A DNA stretch of 64,000 bases, taken from the NCBI RefSeq assembly GCF_047124445.1, contig NZ_CP138921.1:2542001-2606000 (forward strand). Reading direction: 5' to 3'. Below the pieces are notes generated by a model. That model made no database searches. It was given only the letters and a program-made list of their open reading frames with translations, and was not told the DNA's origin. This DNA is from Shimia sp047124445. GTDB taxonomy: Bacteria > Pseudomonadota > Alphaproteobacteria > Rhodobacterales > Rhodobacteraceae. The position numbers and the translations under genes were made by a program. Below are positions 26,100-34,651 of the stretch, in pieces. How positions within the stretch are numbered: the stretch's first letter is position 1; every line of letters begins with the position of its first letter.

Positions 26100-26840
26100 T
26101 CAACCAACGCCTTGGAACCAAGGCACCGTTTCCAACATCCACTGGGCAATCACGTTGACAGAGTTGGTTGCGATCAGCACACCGAACACAATCAACAACC
26201 CGCCCATGAGTTTCTCAACGGTGCCAAGGTGGCGTCGAAACCGCGCCATCCAGCGCATAAACGGTCCGACAAAAAAGGCTGCCAACACAAAAGGCAACGT
26301 CATGCCTGCCCCGTAAACGAACAACAACAGCGCGCCTTGCCCGGCCGTTTCCTGACCTGCAGCGGTAAACAAGATCGCCGCTAACACTGGCCCGACACAA
26401 GGCGTCCATCCGAAGGCAAACGCCGACCCGATGACAAACGCGCCGACGTAGCTCACATTGGCCGTGTCCCCTGCGTCGATGCGAAACTGGCGATACAGAA
26501 ACCCAATTCGTATGACACCAAGAAAATGGAGCCCCATGGCGATGATCAAAGCAGCCGCCGCCCAACGCAGGATGTCAAAATACTCGCGCACCATCTGCCC
26601 AAAGGCCGTCGCTGTGGCCCCCAACCCCATGAAGACCGTGATCACGCCAAGCGCAAACCAACAAGCGCTTATCACCGCCCGCCTCCGAACGTCTGGCGAT
26701 ATCCGTGGCTCCACAGACACATCTGACATGCTCACGCCCGCCAAATAACTGAGGTAGAACGGGACAATTGGCAGAATACAAGGAGAGGCAAATGACAGCA
26801 GCCCCGCGACCAAGGCCCCGACCAGAGTTACTTCCAACAT
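26100..26840 (-). CDS. soxV: SoxV, CcdA-type thiol-disulfide membrane protein
   Basis: A membrane protein with six predicted helices that moves reducing equivalents from the cytoplasm to periplasmic SoxW. The two redox cysteines are in FASPCILPIVPFY and GWTPCVGPVL. The ATG at 26840 (MLEVTLVGALV) is preferred over an in-frame ATG at 26867, because the latter would put the candidate operator at the start codon and adds a non-typical polar lead. Neither has a strong ribosome site. It is divergent from soxS. Confidence 0.92.
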   Translation of the reverse strand: MLEVTLVGALVAGLLSFASPCILPIVPFYLSYLAGVSMSDVSVEPRISPDVRRRAVISACWFALGVITVFMGLGATATAFGQMVREYFDILRWAAAALIIAMGLHFLGVIRIGFLYRQFRIDAGDTANVSYVGAFVIGSAFAFGWTPCVGPVLAAILFTAAGQETAGQGALLLFVYGAGMTLPFVLAAFFVGPFMRWMARFRRHLGTVEKLMGGLLIVFGVLIATNSVNVIAQWMLETVPWFQGVG

Positions 26841-26861
26841 TTTGGACTCAAAACTTGATAA

Positions 26862-26877
26862 ATTCAAATATCAGATT
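26862..26877. promoter_or_regulatory. Candidate SoxR operator in the soxV-soxS gap
   Basis: ATTC-N8-GATT, an imperfect copy of the motif at 25438 and 23143, in an AT-rich stretch 22 bases upstream of the preferred soxV start and 42 bases upstream of soxS. SoxR of Paracoccus-type clusters acts in this same gap. Confidence 0.5.
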
Positions 26878-26918
26878 ATGTTGATGGCTAGTGACTCCGT
26901 CAACATAAGAGTTCCACC

Positions 26919-27302
26919 ATGCTCGGCTTAAAGGCGCTTTTGACAAGCGCCCTATTCTTGTTTCCGCTGTCAGCCCTCGCTGACACATATCTCCTCATGG
27001 CCGAGGAGAAGGGCTGCATGTACTGTGCGCGATGGAACGCAGATATCGCGCCGATCTACCCCAAAACCGCCGAGGGCAAGGCCGCCCCGCTGCGCCGCTA
27101 TGATCTTCATGCGGACACTCCAAGCGCCGAGTTGAAAGGCCGCGTTCTTTACACGCCAACTTTCCTATTAATCGTCGATGACCAAGAAGTAGGCCGCATC
27201 GAAGGCTACCCTGGCGAAGATTTCTTTTGGGGATTGCTTGCCAAATTGCTGCAACAGGCCGACATTACCGCAACGCCTCCACCCCGAAACTCCGGGACCT
27301 AA
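26919..27302 (+). CDS. soxS: SoxS, periplasmic thioredoxin-like protein
   Basis: A 127-residue exported thioredoxin-fold protein with a signal peptide ending SALA and the redox motif CMYC (EEKGCMYCARWNADI). In Paracoccus SoxS is needed for full sox expression and for activating the Sox enzyme system. It is three bases upstream of soxR and divergent from soxV. Confidence 0.92.
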   Translation: MLGLKALLTSALFLFPLSALADTYLLMAEEKGCMYCARWNADIAPIYPKTAEGKAAPLRRYDLHADTPSAELKGRVLYTPTFLLIVDDQEVGRIEGYPGEDFFWGLLAKLLQQADITATPPPRNSGT

Positions 27303-27305
27303 CTG

Positions 27306-27683
27306 ATGACCGAACCACAGCCCACACCACCAGAAGAGCCGAGACCATCGCGTCTGCCAGTGTTTGACGAAAACACCTGCGCTGAAGACATGGCCAAAAT
27401 GATGGCCAATGCACAAGCGGCATCCAACTTCTTGAAAGCCATCAGCCACGAAGGCCGACTGATGATCCTATGCCAGCTGGCGTCTGGGGAAAAATCCGTC
27501 ACCGAGCTGGAGGACCTGCTCTCCGCGCGACAGGCTGCCGTGTCACAACAATTGTCCCGCCTCCGTCTGGAAGGTTTGGTGAAACCGCGCCGCGATGGTA
27601 AGACAATTTACTACAGCTTGGTCGATGACCGCTCCACCAAAATCATGGAAGTGGTCTACGAGCTCTTTTGCGCGGACGACTAA
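27306..27683 (+). CDS. soxR: SoxR, ArsR-family repressor of sox genes
   Basis: A 125-residue winged-helix repressor of the ArsR/BigR type. The DNA-binding region reads ELEDLLSARQAAVSQQLSRL followed by the wing DGKTIYYSL. Cysteines at ENTCAED, MILCQLA and ELFCADD could sense (per)sulfides, as in BigR/SqrR relatives. The likely targets are the ATTC-N8-GAAT palindromes. It is co-transcribed with soxS and the following YeeE gene. Confidence 0.92.
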   Translation: MTEPQPTPPEEPRPSRLPVFDENTCAEDMAKMMANAQAASNFLKAISHEGRLMILCQLASGEKSVTELEDLLSARQAAVSQQLSRLRLEGLVKPRRDGKTIYYSLVDDRSTKIMEVVYELFCADD

Positions 27684-27725
27684 GGTCGCCACAACATCCG
27701 CATCCGGTCCTGGGGAGGAGCCCGC

Positions 27726-28781
27726 ATGCTCGACATTTTGGGTGAGGCCAATGCCGTCACGCTCATCGGTTTTATTGGTGGACTACTTTTGGGCCTCGCT
27801 GCGCGTATTGGGCGTTTCTGCACGCTCGGCGCCATAGAAGACCTCCTATATTCCTCGGATGACCGCCGCATGCGCATGTGGGGCGTGGCCATTGGCGTGG
27901 CCATACTTGGCACCCATTGGGCAATGTCATCCGGTGCAATGGACCCAATAGAAGCGGCCTATCTGGACCGCGCCTGGAACCCGTTTGCCACGATCATCGG
28001 CGGCCTGCTCTTTGGCTATGGCATGGCCCTCGCTGGCAACTGCGGCTACGGTGCGCTTGCGCGCTTGGGGGGCGGCGACATTCGCGCCTTTGTCATTGTT
28101 GGCGTGCTCGGTCTATCCGCCTATTTTGTGATGTCCGGCCCATTGGCCCCAGTCCGCATTTTTCTCTTCCCCATCCAAGAAGGCGCAGCCCAGCCACAAG
28201 GGTTTGCTGCGCTCCTGCGCACCGGACTGAACATTCCGGAACTGGCCACCGGCCTGATCATCGGCACGGCCATACTGGCATTCTCTATCGCCTCCCCGCG
28301 CATGATAACCTCTCCTGACATGATTTTCTGGGGTGTTGTGGTCGGCGGCGTGATTGTATCCGGCTGGATAGGCACCTATTGGGTCGCACAGGTTGGCTTT
28401 GGCAACGAGCCGGTGGAATCCCATTCCTTCGCAGCGCCAATTGGCGACACAATCTATTACACCATGACCGCCTCCGGAAACGAGCTGTCCTTTAGCGTCG
28501 GCTCGGTTGTGGGCGTGGTATTCGGCGCGTTCATTGGCTCCATCCGCAAAGGCCACTTCCGTTGGGAAGCTTGTGACGATCCACGCGAACTGAAACGCCA
28601 AATGCTCGGTGCGGCTTTCATGGGCGGCGGTGCCATCCTTGCGATGGGTTGCAGTGTTGGCCAGGGCCTGGCTGCTTTTTCTGTGTTGTCCTACAGCGCG
28701 CCAGTGGCGTTCATCTCAATTATGATCGGTGCCGCATTTGGCCTGCGCCAACTGATCACGGGTTTGCACCTCGCGGAATAA
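27726..28781 (+). CDS. soxT: SoxT, YeeE/YedE-family sulfur-compound transporter
   Basis: A 351-residue membrane protein with duplicated YeeE/YedE motifs: GRFCTLGAIEDLLY, GMALAGNCGYGAL and AILAMGCSVGQGL. In related clusters SoxT proteins are linked to thiosulfate uptake or signalling to SoxR. It follows soxR by 42 bases with a GGGGAGGAG ribosome site. It is only distantly like the other YeeE protein at 14056. Confidence 0.87.
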   Translation: MLDILGEANAVTLIGFIGGLLLGLAARIGRFCTLGAIEDLLYSSDDRRMRMWGVAIGVAILGTHWAMSSGAMDPIEAAYLDRAWNPFATIIGGLLFGYGMALAGNCGYGALARLGGGDIRAFVIVGVLGLSAYFVMSGPLAPVRIFLFPIQEGAAQPQGFAALLRTGLNIPELATGLIIGTAILAFSIASPRMITSPDMIFWGVVVGGVIVSGWIGTYWVAQVGFGNEPVESHSFAAPIGDTIYYTMTASGNELSFSVGSVVGVVFGAFIGSIRKGHFRWEACDDPRELKRQMLGAAFMGGGAILAMGCSVGQGLAAFSVLSYSAPVAFISIMIGAAFGLRQLITGLHLAE

Positions 28782-28881
28782 ATTCGAAAATAGCATTGCC
28801 AAGCAGCCCGGTCCGCGCTGTCAGATTCATTCGAACCAGTCTCCGCTTAGACAGTGACGCTGCCTTTGAAGCTGCGCAACA

Positions 28882-29088
28882 TTGGCGCCACTCAGCGAGG
28901 ACGGCAGCGCCGCTCAGCATGACAGTTGGTCTGATTTGGAGGCTACGCTTCCAATTGAACGGGTTAACGCCGGGAACGTGGACGGAAGCAGATTTCTGCA
29001 AGTTTCGTAGCCATCGAAAGCGCTGCATGGCGCGCTCCCGTCGTAGGTACGGAAGGAGAGAATTCTCGGCTCGTCTATTTGCACAACG
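28882..29088 (-). pseudogene. Remnant of an IS6-family (DDE) transposase
   Basis: A short minus-strand frame encodes RRAENSLLPYLRRERAMQRF, then a LQKSASVHVPGVNPFN and AAVLAEWRQ stretch, which resembles the C-terminal end of alphaproteobacterial IS6-type DDE transposases (NRAENSH...RRRERAMQRF...ASVHASVHNHFN). Only about 70 residues match; the catalytic core and element ends are not visible. It lies next to a truncated gene and probably truncated it. Confidence 0.6.
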
Positions 29089-29200
29089 AGTTAACGTCGG
29101 CTCAGCCATCATATCCGTTGTGACGCCGCCACATAGTTGGGTCATGTCCCTCTGGTACTGAAGCACATGGGTCGTTTGAGTAGCCGCGTAATACGTTATA

Positions 29201-29704
29201 TCATTGGACTTGCTCATCGGTCAGAAGAGCGGGTGTTGCGAGATGTCTCGACAAATGCACTAAGCGCAAAGAAGCTCGGGCTTCAGCGGCTATGGTCAAG
29301 AGGCTCGAAAGCTCTTCCTGCGGAACTGCAGCATCTTCGAAAGCAGCGCTCACGGCGGCTTCAGCCGCAATAAATCGCTCACCGGCCGCGATGGCCTCCG
29401 CTTGCATTTCTTCAAACATCAAGGTGATTGCAGCAACTTGGTCGCGCGAAAGCGCGAGTTCTTCTTGAAGTTCCAACAGATGAGCCGGGCCAGGAAGGCC
29501 GCTCAACTCTGCGGGAAGAGCAAGCCCCCAGCCGCCGCCTCGGCGAAGTTCGGCTACATCCTGTGCGGATAGGCTTTTGATCTCACGCGCCTCGAACCCG
29601 GCATACGGTGTGCTCACTTGATTGTGCCCGTGTTCCTCGGCAAAAACTGACAGAGGCACCGCTAATGAAATTACTGCCATCAACAAACTTAGCTTCAACA
29701 TCAT
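29201..29704 (-). CDS. Spy/CpxP-like periplasmic protein, probably truncated
   Basis: A 167-residue exported protein with a signal peptide (MLKLSLLMAVISLAVPLSVFA) and an alpha-helical region ELSGLPGPAHLLELQEELALSRDQVAAI, as in Spy/CpxP or heavy-metal-sensor relatives. The last residues read ATPALLTDEQVQ and stop, where relatives usually continue for a short helix after LTxEQ. The transposase remnant follows 113 bases on, so a 3' truncation by an IS insertion is likely. Family proteins act as periplasmic chaperones or metal sensors; function here is uncertain. Confidence 0.6.
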   Translation of the reverse strand: MMLKLSLLMAVISLAVPLSVFAEEHGHNQVSTPYAGFEAREIKSLSAQDVAELRRGGGWGLALPAELSGLPGPAHLLELQEELALSRDQVAAITLMFEEMQAEAIAAGERFIAAEAAVSAAFEDAAVPQEELSSLLTIAAEARASLRLVHLSRHLATPALLTDEQVQ

Positions 29705-29981
29705 CTTCCTTCATCAAATGCGTGCCATTGGGCCGCTCTAATCACAGCATGGATTGTCCTTCGCCACAAGTAAGAGGAGATTGGTGCAGTCGCGGCGAAA
29801 GCTCATTTTGTCCGCATAGCTGTCCTCGGTGCAAACCAAAGCTAAAGTCCGCTATCTGCCCTTGACCTCCTTCCAACTCTCGTTCTAGGTCCCAAATAGC
29901 AAAGCAGGAACATGATCCAAAGTCTGGAGTAGCAAATGGGTAGCGGCACCAACCAGGCCGGGGAGCCGCCACGGATTATTT

Positions 29982-30929
29982 TCACGCGGCCATCAAATCA
30001 GCATCCAACTTCTCGAACATCGATACGCCTTCCTCAGCATTCTCAAACAGGTGCCCGTACACATCCATAGTCATCGTGATCGATGCGTGACCGAGTAGTG
30101 TTTGAATCTTCTTCGGGTTCCAGCCTTGTTCGATAAACAGCGACGCCGCCGCGTGACGCAGAGCGTGAATGCCAAACTTTGCTTCGCCGTTCTCATCAAC
30201 GATGCCTTCATTGACGAGCATGGGCTTGAACACGCGATTGTAGATGTTGGAGTAATTCTGAACCTTTCCGACAGTGTTTGGGAAAACCAGATTTAAAGAG
30301 CTTTCCGGAGCGTTTTCCTTCCAAACTGACAGTTCATCAAACACCGTCGGCGCCATCGGAATTTCGCGCGTCCCAGCCCGACTCTTTGGCAAACCGATTT
30401 CACAATACTCGTCTGCCCGCTGCCGCACTTGAATAACCCGTCGATCAAAGTCGACCGCGTCCCACGTCAGCCCCCTAAGTTCAGAAATACGCATTCCAGT
30501 AAAAATAGCCGTGATGAACATCGCGCGGTGCGTGTCGGGCGCCTTCGCAATTATCTTCTTGATCTCTTGCTTCGTGGGAACTTCCACACGCTTACTGTGG
30601 GATCGAGAGTTACGCTTAAGCTTAACCTCGGCCGCCACGTTGTGACTCGCCCATTCGCGCTCAACCGCCTCTGTGAGGATAGCTCGAAGGCTCACCATGA
30701 TCTTCTTAACCTGAGCGCGGGAGACATCTCCATCAAGCAGATCATCCATGAAATCACGGATATCACCTCGCGAGAGATCTGCGAGCAGAAGATCCCCTAT
30801 CTTTGGTTCAATATGGATTTTGGTATGACTGCGATAAGCTTTCATAGTTGAGCGCTCAAGCTCATTGCGCTCGCAAGTTCTGAGCCAGCTGTTGCAGGCA
30901 TCGGACACGGTTTTGGTTTGTTTAGACAT
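29982..30929 (-). CDS. Tyrosine-type site-specific integrase
   Basis: A 315-residue phage-type integrase. The N-terminal SAM-like core-binding domain (about residues 5-90) is followed by the catalytic domain with Arg in GMRISELRG, His-x-x-Arg in IHALRHAAAS, His in LLGHASI and the nucleophile Tyr in MDVYGHLF. It is likely the enzyme that inserted the island or part of it at the tRNA-Phe. Unusually it lies mid-island, 12 kb from one repeat and 18 kb from the other. Confidence 0.92.
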   Translation of the reverse strand: MSKQTKTVSDACNSWLRTCERNELERSTMKAYRSHTKIHIEPKIGDLLLADLSRGDIRDFMDDLLDGDVSRAQVKKIMVSLRAILTEAVEREWASHNVAAEVKLKRNSRSHSKRVEVPTKQEIKKIIAKAPDTHRAMFITAIFTGMRISELRGLTWDAVDFDRRVIQVRQRADEYCEIGLPKSRAGTREIPMAPTVFDELSVWKENAPESSLNLVFPNTVGKVQNYSNIYNRVFKPMLVNEGIVDENGEAKFGIHALRHAAASLFIEQGWNPKKIQTLLGHASITMTMDVYGHLFENAEEGVSMFEKLDADLMAA

Positions 30930-31091
30930 GAGGATGGCATCCTAGGATTGATTTCGACCAATCTGTGCTAGTCAGCGGTTTCGTGTCCTTCGGGCGTTTT
31001 CCCTCGATTGACTACGTTTGTTGCGGGAAAGCATCACTTTTCTTTGGTTGTGCTAGACCTTCGTAGCGGTCAAACATCCAGGCTCCCATCT

Positions 31092-31805
31092 ATGTTGCAG
31101 CAACATAAAGAGACTGCCTCGATTTACGCATACGTCCTCCTGACGCACGGCCCAAAGCCCAAAGGTTCGATTGAGAACCATCCTGCCGCCCGACAGCAAA
31201 TCTCCAACCTTCGCGGCGCAGCCTTAGAGTTTGAGAGTTTGGCCGATCTTCGCATCGCCTACGACTATGCACGAAGCTTCTCAAAGCTGGCCGATCTCCC
31301 CAACTTTCTGAAGCTCCTAAAGGCCTTCAAGAAGCACAACGGGACAGTCCTTATCGACGACTTCCGACGCTTGTTTGCGAACCACTCTGGCGACGACAGA
31401 GCCGCACTATTGGATGAGTTGCTGGACTTCAAAGAGAACATCCGTGACCTGAAGACGTCCAAACTCTTGGGTGAGCTTTCGCAGACGCAAGTAACATTGA
31501 TTTGCGCCGCAGAAAGCCCGGTCAAGTTTGCCCGAACACCGGCTCCGCGTGCGCCCAGAGCAAAAGACGAGCGTCAGTTGCAAACTCAAAAGGCCGTTGA
31601 CGCATCCAGGAAAGTCCGGAGCTCAGCAGCCGATGCTAAAGCCAGAGAACTTGCTGAGCTGCGAGATCGTTTGGCAGCGACGTCCAATGAGGTTTCCAAC
31701 CGGCAACTTGCTGATGCTGCAAACGCGGAAGGACTGCGAACCACCCGCGGCAAGCTTTGGAAACCAGCTGGTGTCAACCGAATGCTCAAGCGTTTGGGAG
31801 GATAG
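31092..31805 (+). CDS. Resolvase-like protein without obvious catalytic serine
   Basis: About 237 residues from the ATG at 31092; the frame is open back to a TTG at 31008. The N-terminus IYAYVLLTHGPKPKGSIENHPAARQQISNLR is reminiscent of serine-recombinase N-terminal domains, and the C-terminus LADAANAEGLRTTRGKLWKPAGVNRML resembles the recombinase DNA-binding domain. The Ser normally found after the first beta strand is not evident, so it may be inactive or a divergent relative. It is divergent from the integrase gene and could regulate or assist it. Function is uncertain. Confidence 0.5.
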   Translation: MLQQHKETASIYAYVLLTHGPKPKGSIENHPAARQQISNLRGAALEFESLADLRIAYDYARSFSKLADLPNFLKLLKAFKKHNGTVLIDDFRRLFANHSGDDRAALLDELLDFKENIRDLKTSKLLGELSQTQVTLICAAESPVKFARTPAPRAPRAKDERQLQTQKAVDASRKVRSSAADAKARELAELRDRLAATSNEVSNRQLADAANAEGLRTTRGKLWKPAGVNRMLKRLGG

Positions 31806-32233
31806 GAAACAGAGCCACGACGCGTGTGTTCAGCTGGCAAAGGTGATCACAAAGATAAGGGCCGAGGGTGGATCAGTATAAGGGTCAGCTTGTCGGTTTC
31901 GATGTTTATCCAAAGAACGACCGTTTAGCCGTTGCAACCTTACATTTGCGAGTTGAGACTGCGCCGACCGAACAGACGATACCTCGTTACATTTTAGTAG
32001 CGAGAGCCGACATCCCTTGTTAACCCCGTCATTTCCCCTGATCACCCCCGGCGCGAATAGTCGGTTTGAGATCCCTAAGCCGTTGATGAGTACTTGATGT
32101 GAAAGAATTCTCACTTCATACTGGGCATAGCAGCGGACAGCGGGGCTTCCCTCGGTAACACGGCGGTCGCCGCTGCATGTGAGCCCATGTTGGCCGGAAC
32201 ACCACGATAATGCACACCCGCATGAAGAACAAA
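31806..32233. other. Stretch without a supported gene
   Basis: Only short or shadow-like frames occur. I see no protein family, tRNA or repeat here. It is probably decayed island sequence. Confidence 0.5.
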
Positions 32234-32254
32234 GGGCTCTGACTGTGAGAGCCC
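32234..32254. terminator. Bidirectional intrinsic terminator
   Basis: A perfect seven-pair stem GGGCTCT / AGAGCCC with a seven-base loop. It is followed by TTTTC on the plus strand and by TTTGTTC on the minus strand. It lies nine bases after the stop codon of the small minus-strand frame at 32263, which supports that frame being expressed. Confidence 0.65.
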
Positions 32255-32262
32255 TTTTCAAA

Positions 32263-32556
32263 TTAAGATAGTTCGAATTGGGAACCAAGAAGCAATCTCC
32301 CCCTAGCTGTGTCCTCAACGAATTTCTCAAATGCGGGACGAAACCGCCGTATACTGAACCCGCAACCTGGGCAGGTCCAAATTTCAAAAACGCGCAGCGA
32401 CCGGACTTTGAAAAGGTTCGTGAACGGCCCTAAGCTGCCGTTGACCGAGCTACTGCTTCGCTGCTTTGCAGTGCGCCAATCCGGACTTTCGCGGCCTACG
32501 CATGTAGGTGCCATGATCGACATTCCATAGTGCGGAGAAAGCGTTCTTTGTCGCAA
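32263..32556 (-). CDS. Small hypothetical protein with a CPGCG motif
   Basis: At most 97 residues; an internal ATG (MSIMAPTC) 10 codons in is another possible start. The C-terminal part SLRVFEIWTCPGCGFSIRRF has one CxxC pair as in small zinc-ribbon proteins, though no second pair is visible. The only strong support is an intrinsic terminator directly after the stop codon. It could be a fragment of a longer gene. Confidence 0.35.
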   Translation of the reverse strand: MRQRTLSPHYGMSIMAPTCVGRESPDWRTAKQRSSSSVNGSLGPFTNLFKVRSLRVFEIWTCPGCGFSIRRFRPAFEKFVEDTARGRLLLGSQFELS

Positions 32557-32725
32557 GGCAAAGCAAAGACCGTTCTCGGCTCTTCAACGTTATTTGGCCC
32601 TAACACAGCCTTGGGATTGGGTGACTTGGTTGTGAGATCGCGGTGGGTTTTCTTTCTCTGCGACTTCCGGAGACGGCACCTTTTTTAAAAAGCGTCTTAA
32701 CCGGAATCTAAAACTACAAACCCAA

Positions 32726-34651
32726 TCAGCCATTTGGTGAATACCAAATTGGTGACGTATACGCCCGCTCTTGACCAATCAAAGTCGCATCCTCGGGGAT
32801 TTCAGCACCAAGGCGAACCTTGTCATAAACAACCCAGCGCGGCGTCGGAATTTCGATAACGCGTGCGTAGTAGAAAGCGTGCTCTGCTGCGTCGAAATCC
32901 GGGTCTGTCCAGATTGTGGCCAGTTCCGAAGCGCCGATAGAGTTTTCATAGTTGGCAGCCTCTAAATCGACCGTGTTCCCAACCGCTGGAAGCCTGCCGT
33001 CAGCCTCGGGGTCTCGGTCATCTGACCAAGCGACGTCATAGACTTTCTCTGACAGGGTGCCACTGCTATCCATCCAGCCTTTGACAACTTGAATGCGGTC
33101 GAGATTTGCTCCAATTGGATCGCGCAATGCGTAAACCATAAACGTTGGTGCATCTGTAGTCGCCGGACGCAAATCCGCCCCCATTGGCACGCCCTTTTCG
33201 TACCCGACAAAGGCGGGTGCGCGCGACCGGAGGTCATTTTCGTTGAACTCCCAACCACCAAAGAACCGCACAGTCATTCGCGGGCCGGTCGTTGCGTAGA
33301 CTTCCCGGCGGACCATCGCATCCCACAGGCTGGCCCGGGTGTTTTCTTCGGCCCAAACGCCAGTATAGCCCGAAGCGACCAGCGACCACCCCGGGAAGAC
33401 ACCGTTTTCAGTTTCCGTGAATGGATGGGACATCCGCGTCTTTGACGGCTCGGCATTGCTGGCCTTGCCAAAATAATTGTCACTGTCGGCTGTCGACAGA
33501 GATGTGTGACTGTCCGTCGCCCCGGAGAACCCGAATTTGTAAGGGTTCACTCCAGTGCGGGCCTCAATCGCAAAGCCCTGCTTTAACGCCTCCCGTGCAT
33601 ATTCGCCGGCAAGCATTTCGAGGGTTTTGGCTTCCGACAGATCCAGGTTACCGGCATCCCATGTTTCATATTCGGCAAACTCGTCATCAGGACTGAGCGC
33701 AGGATGCGCCTCTCCATCGCCTTTGATTTGGGTAATTTCGTAAAGCGGCTCCCATCTGGCGCGCTCCATTGCATAGGCCTCATCCACAGGCTCACCATTG
33801 TACCTTGTGTCAGACGGGAACATGATGCCGTTGGACAGGTTGCCGTTGTGAGACAGCGCGAAAACCTGCCCGCCAGTTTGGGCCTCGTAGCCCTCCAACC
33901 ATTTGTACAATTCGCGCGGATCGGGTGAGCCAAAAGGCGGTTGCGTGACCATGGGCTGCACTTGCTTAACCCGGTCGCTGTTGTCACGAAAAATGACATT
34001 GCGGTGCATGTTGTTGCCCCGGATCAGAGACGTCCATTCAAAGCCGTGAAAGGCTGTGAAGTCACCAGGATCATTAAAGGATTCAACCGTATCCACCATG
34101 CTGTCCCACACAGATGCGTAGATCGGTGCGCCGGGTGAATAGTCTGCCAATAAATCCGGATCCATTTTGCCTTGTGAGAAGGTTGTAATCAGATCTAACG
34201 CGGCATCGATGGAGGCTTGGCCACCTTCCTGAAGCCCCTTTGACCAGCGCGCGCCCTGTTCCGACTTCATGACGTTTGGCGCGCCTTTTGCGACGTCCGT
34301 GATCATGCCCATGCCGTCCGAGTGTTCCGTGGTCACGATCCAATCAAGCGGGCGCGCCAGTTTGACCGGATGACCAGTTGCTGACACAACCTCTTCGCCG
34401 CGCGCAAAGCGCAGCATAACGTCAAGCCCAGTCGTATTGCCAAAGAGGCCGGCATCCATCGACAGGCCAGTGTGAATGTGCGTATCACCCCAAAAAACCT
34501 GCGACGGAAAGCTGCGCTGCGCATTGGGCGAATAGGCTTTGCCGGGGTAAAGGCTTTCAAGCGAGCCTTCTGAAGGGATGAACTGCGCATTTACCTCGAC
34601 TGAAACAAAACACATGGCGGTTAGCGCCATCAGAATTGAGCACTTACTCAT
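32726..34651 (-). CDS. DUF3604-family exported protein (island copy)
   Basis: A 641-residue protein with a signal peptide (MALTAMCFVSVEVNA) and a DUF3604 domain over nearly all its length. It has PHP-like possible metal ligands: FWGDTHIHTGLSMDAG, WIVTTEHSDGMGM, ALSHNGNLSNG and GFSGATDSHTSL. The reaction is unknown; a metal-dependent phosphoesterase-type fold is inferred. It is a close paralogue of the protein at 57310-59283 outside the island. No partner gene is adjacent. Confidence 0.85.
   Translation of the reverse strand: MSKCSILMALTAMCFVSVEVNAQFIPSEGSLESLYPGKAYSPNAQRSFPSQVFWGDTHIHTGLSMDAGLFGNTTGLDVMLRFARGEEVVSATGHPVKLARPLDWIVTTEHSDGMGMITDVAKGAPNVMKSEQGARWSKGLQEGGQASIDAALDLITTFSQGKMDPDLLADYSPGAPIYASVWDSMVDTVESFNDPGDFTAFHGFEWTSLIRGNNMHRNVIFRDNSDRVKQVQPMVTQPPFGSPDPRELYKWLEGYEAQTGGQVFALSHNGNLSNGIMFPSDTRYNGEPVDEAYAMERARWEPLYEITQIKGDGEAHPALSPDDEFAEYETWDAGNLDLSEAKTLEMLAGEYAREALKQGFAIEARTGVNPYKFGFSGATDSHTSLSTADSDNYFGKASNAEPSKTRMSHPFTETENGVFPGWSLVASGYTGVWAEENTRASLWDAMVRREVYATTGPRMTVRFFGGWEFNENDLRSRAPAFVGYEKGVPMGADLRPATTDAPTFMVYALRDPIGANLDRIQVVKGWMDSSGTLSEKVYDVAWSDDRDPEADGRLPAVGNTVDLEAANYENSIGASELATIWTDPDFDAAEHAFYYARVIEIPTPRWVVYDKVRLGAEIPEDATLIGQERAYTSPIWYSPNG

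Noticed and set aside
29742..29972. 76-codon minus-strand frame between the Spy-like and integrase genes
   Set aside because: It has a few cysteines but no convincing family and no ribosome site; too weak to report as a gene.
31830..32387. 185-codon minus-strand open frame
   Set aside because: It crosses a strong intrinsic terminator and has no motif or ribosome site.
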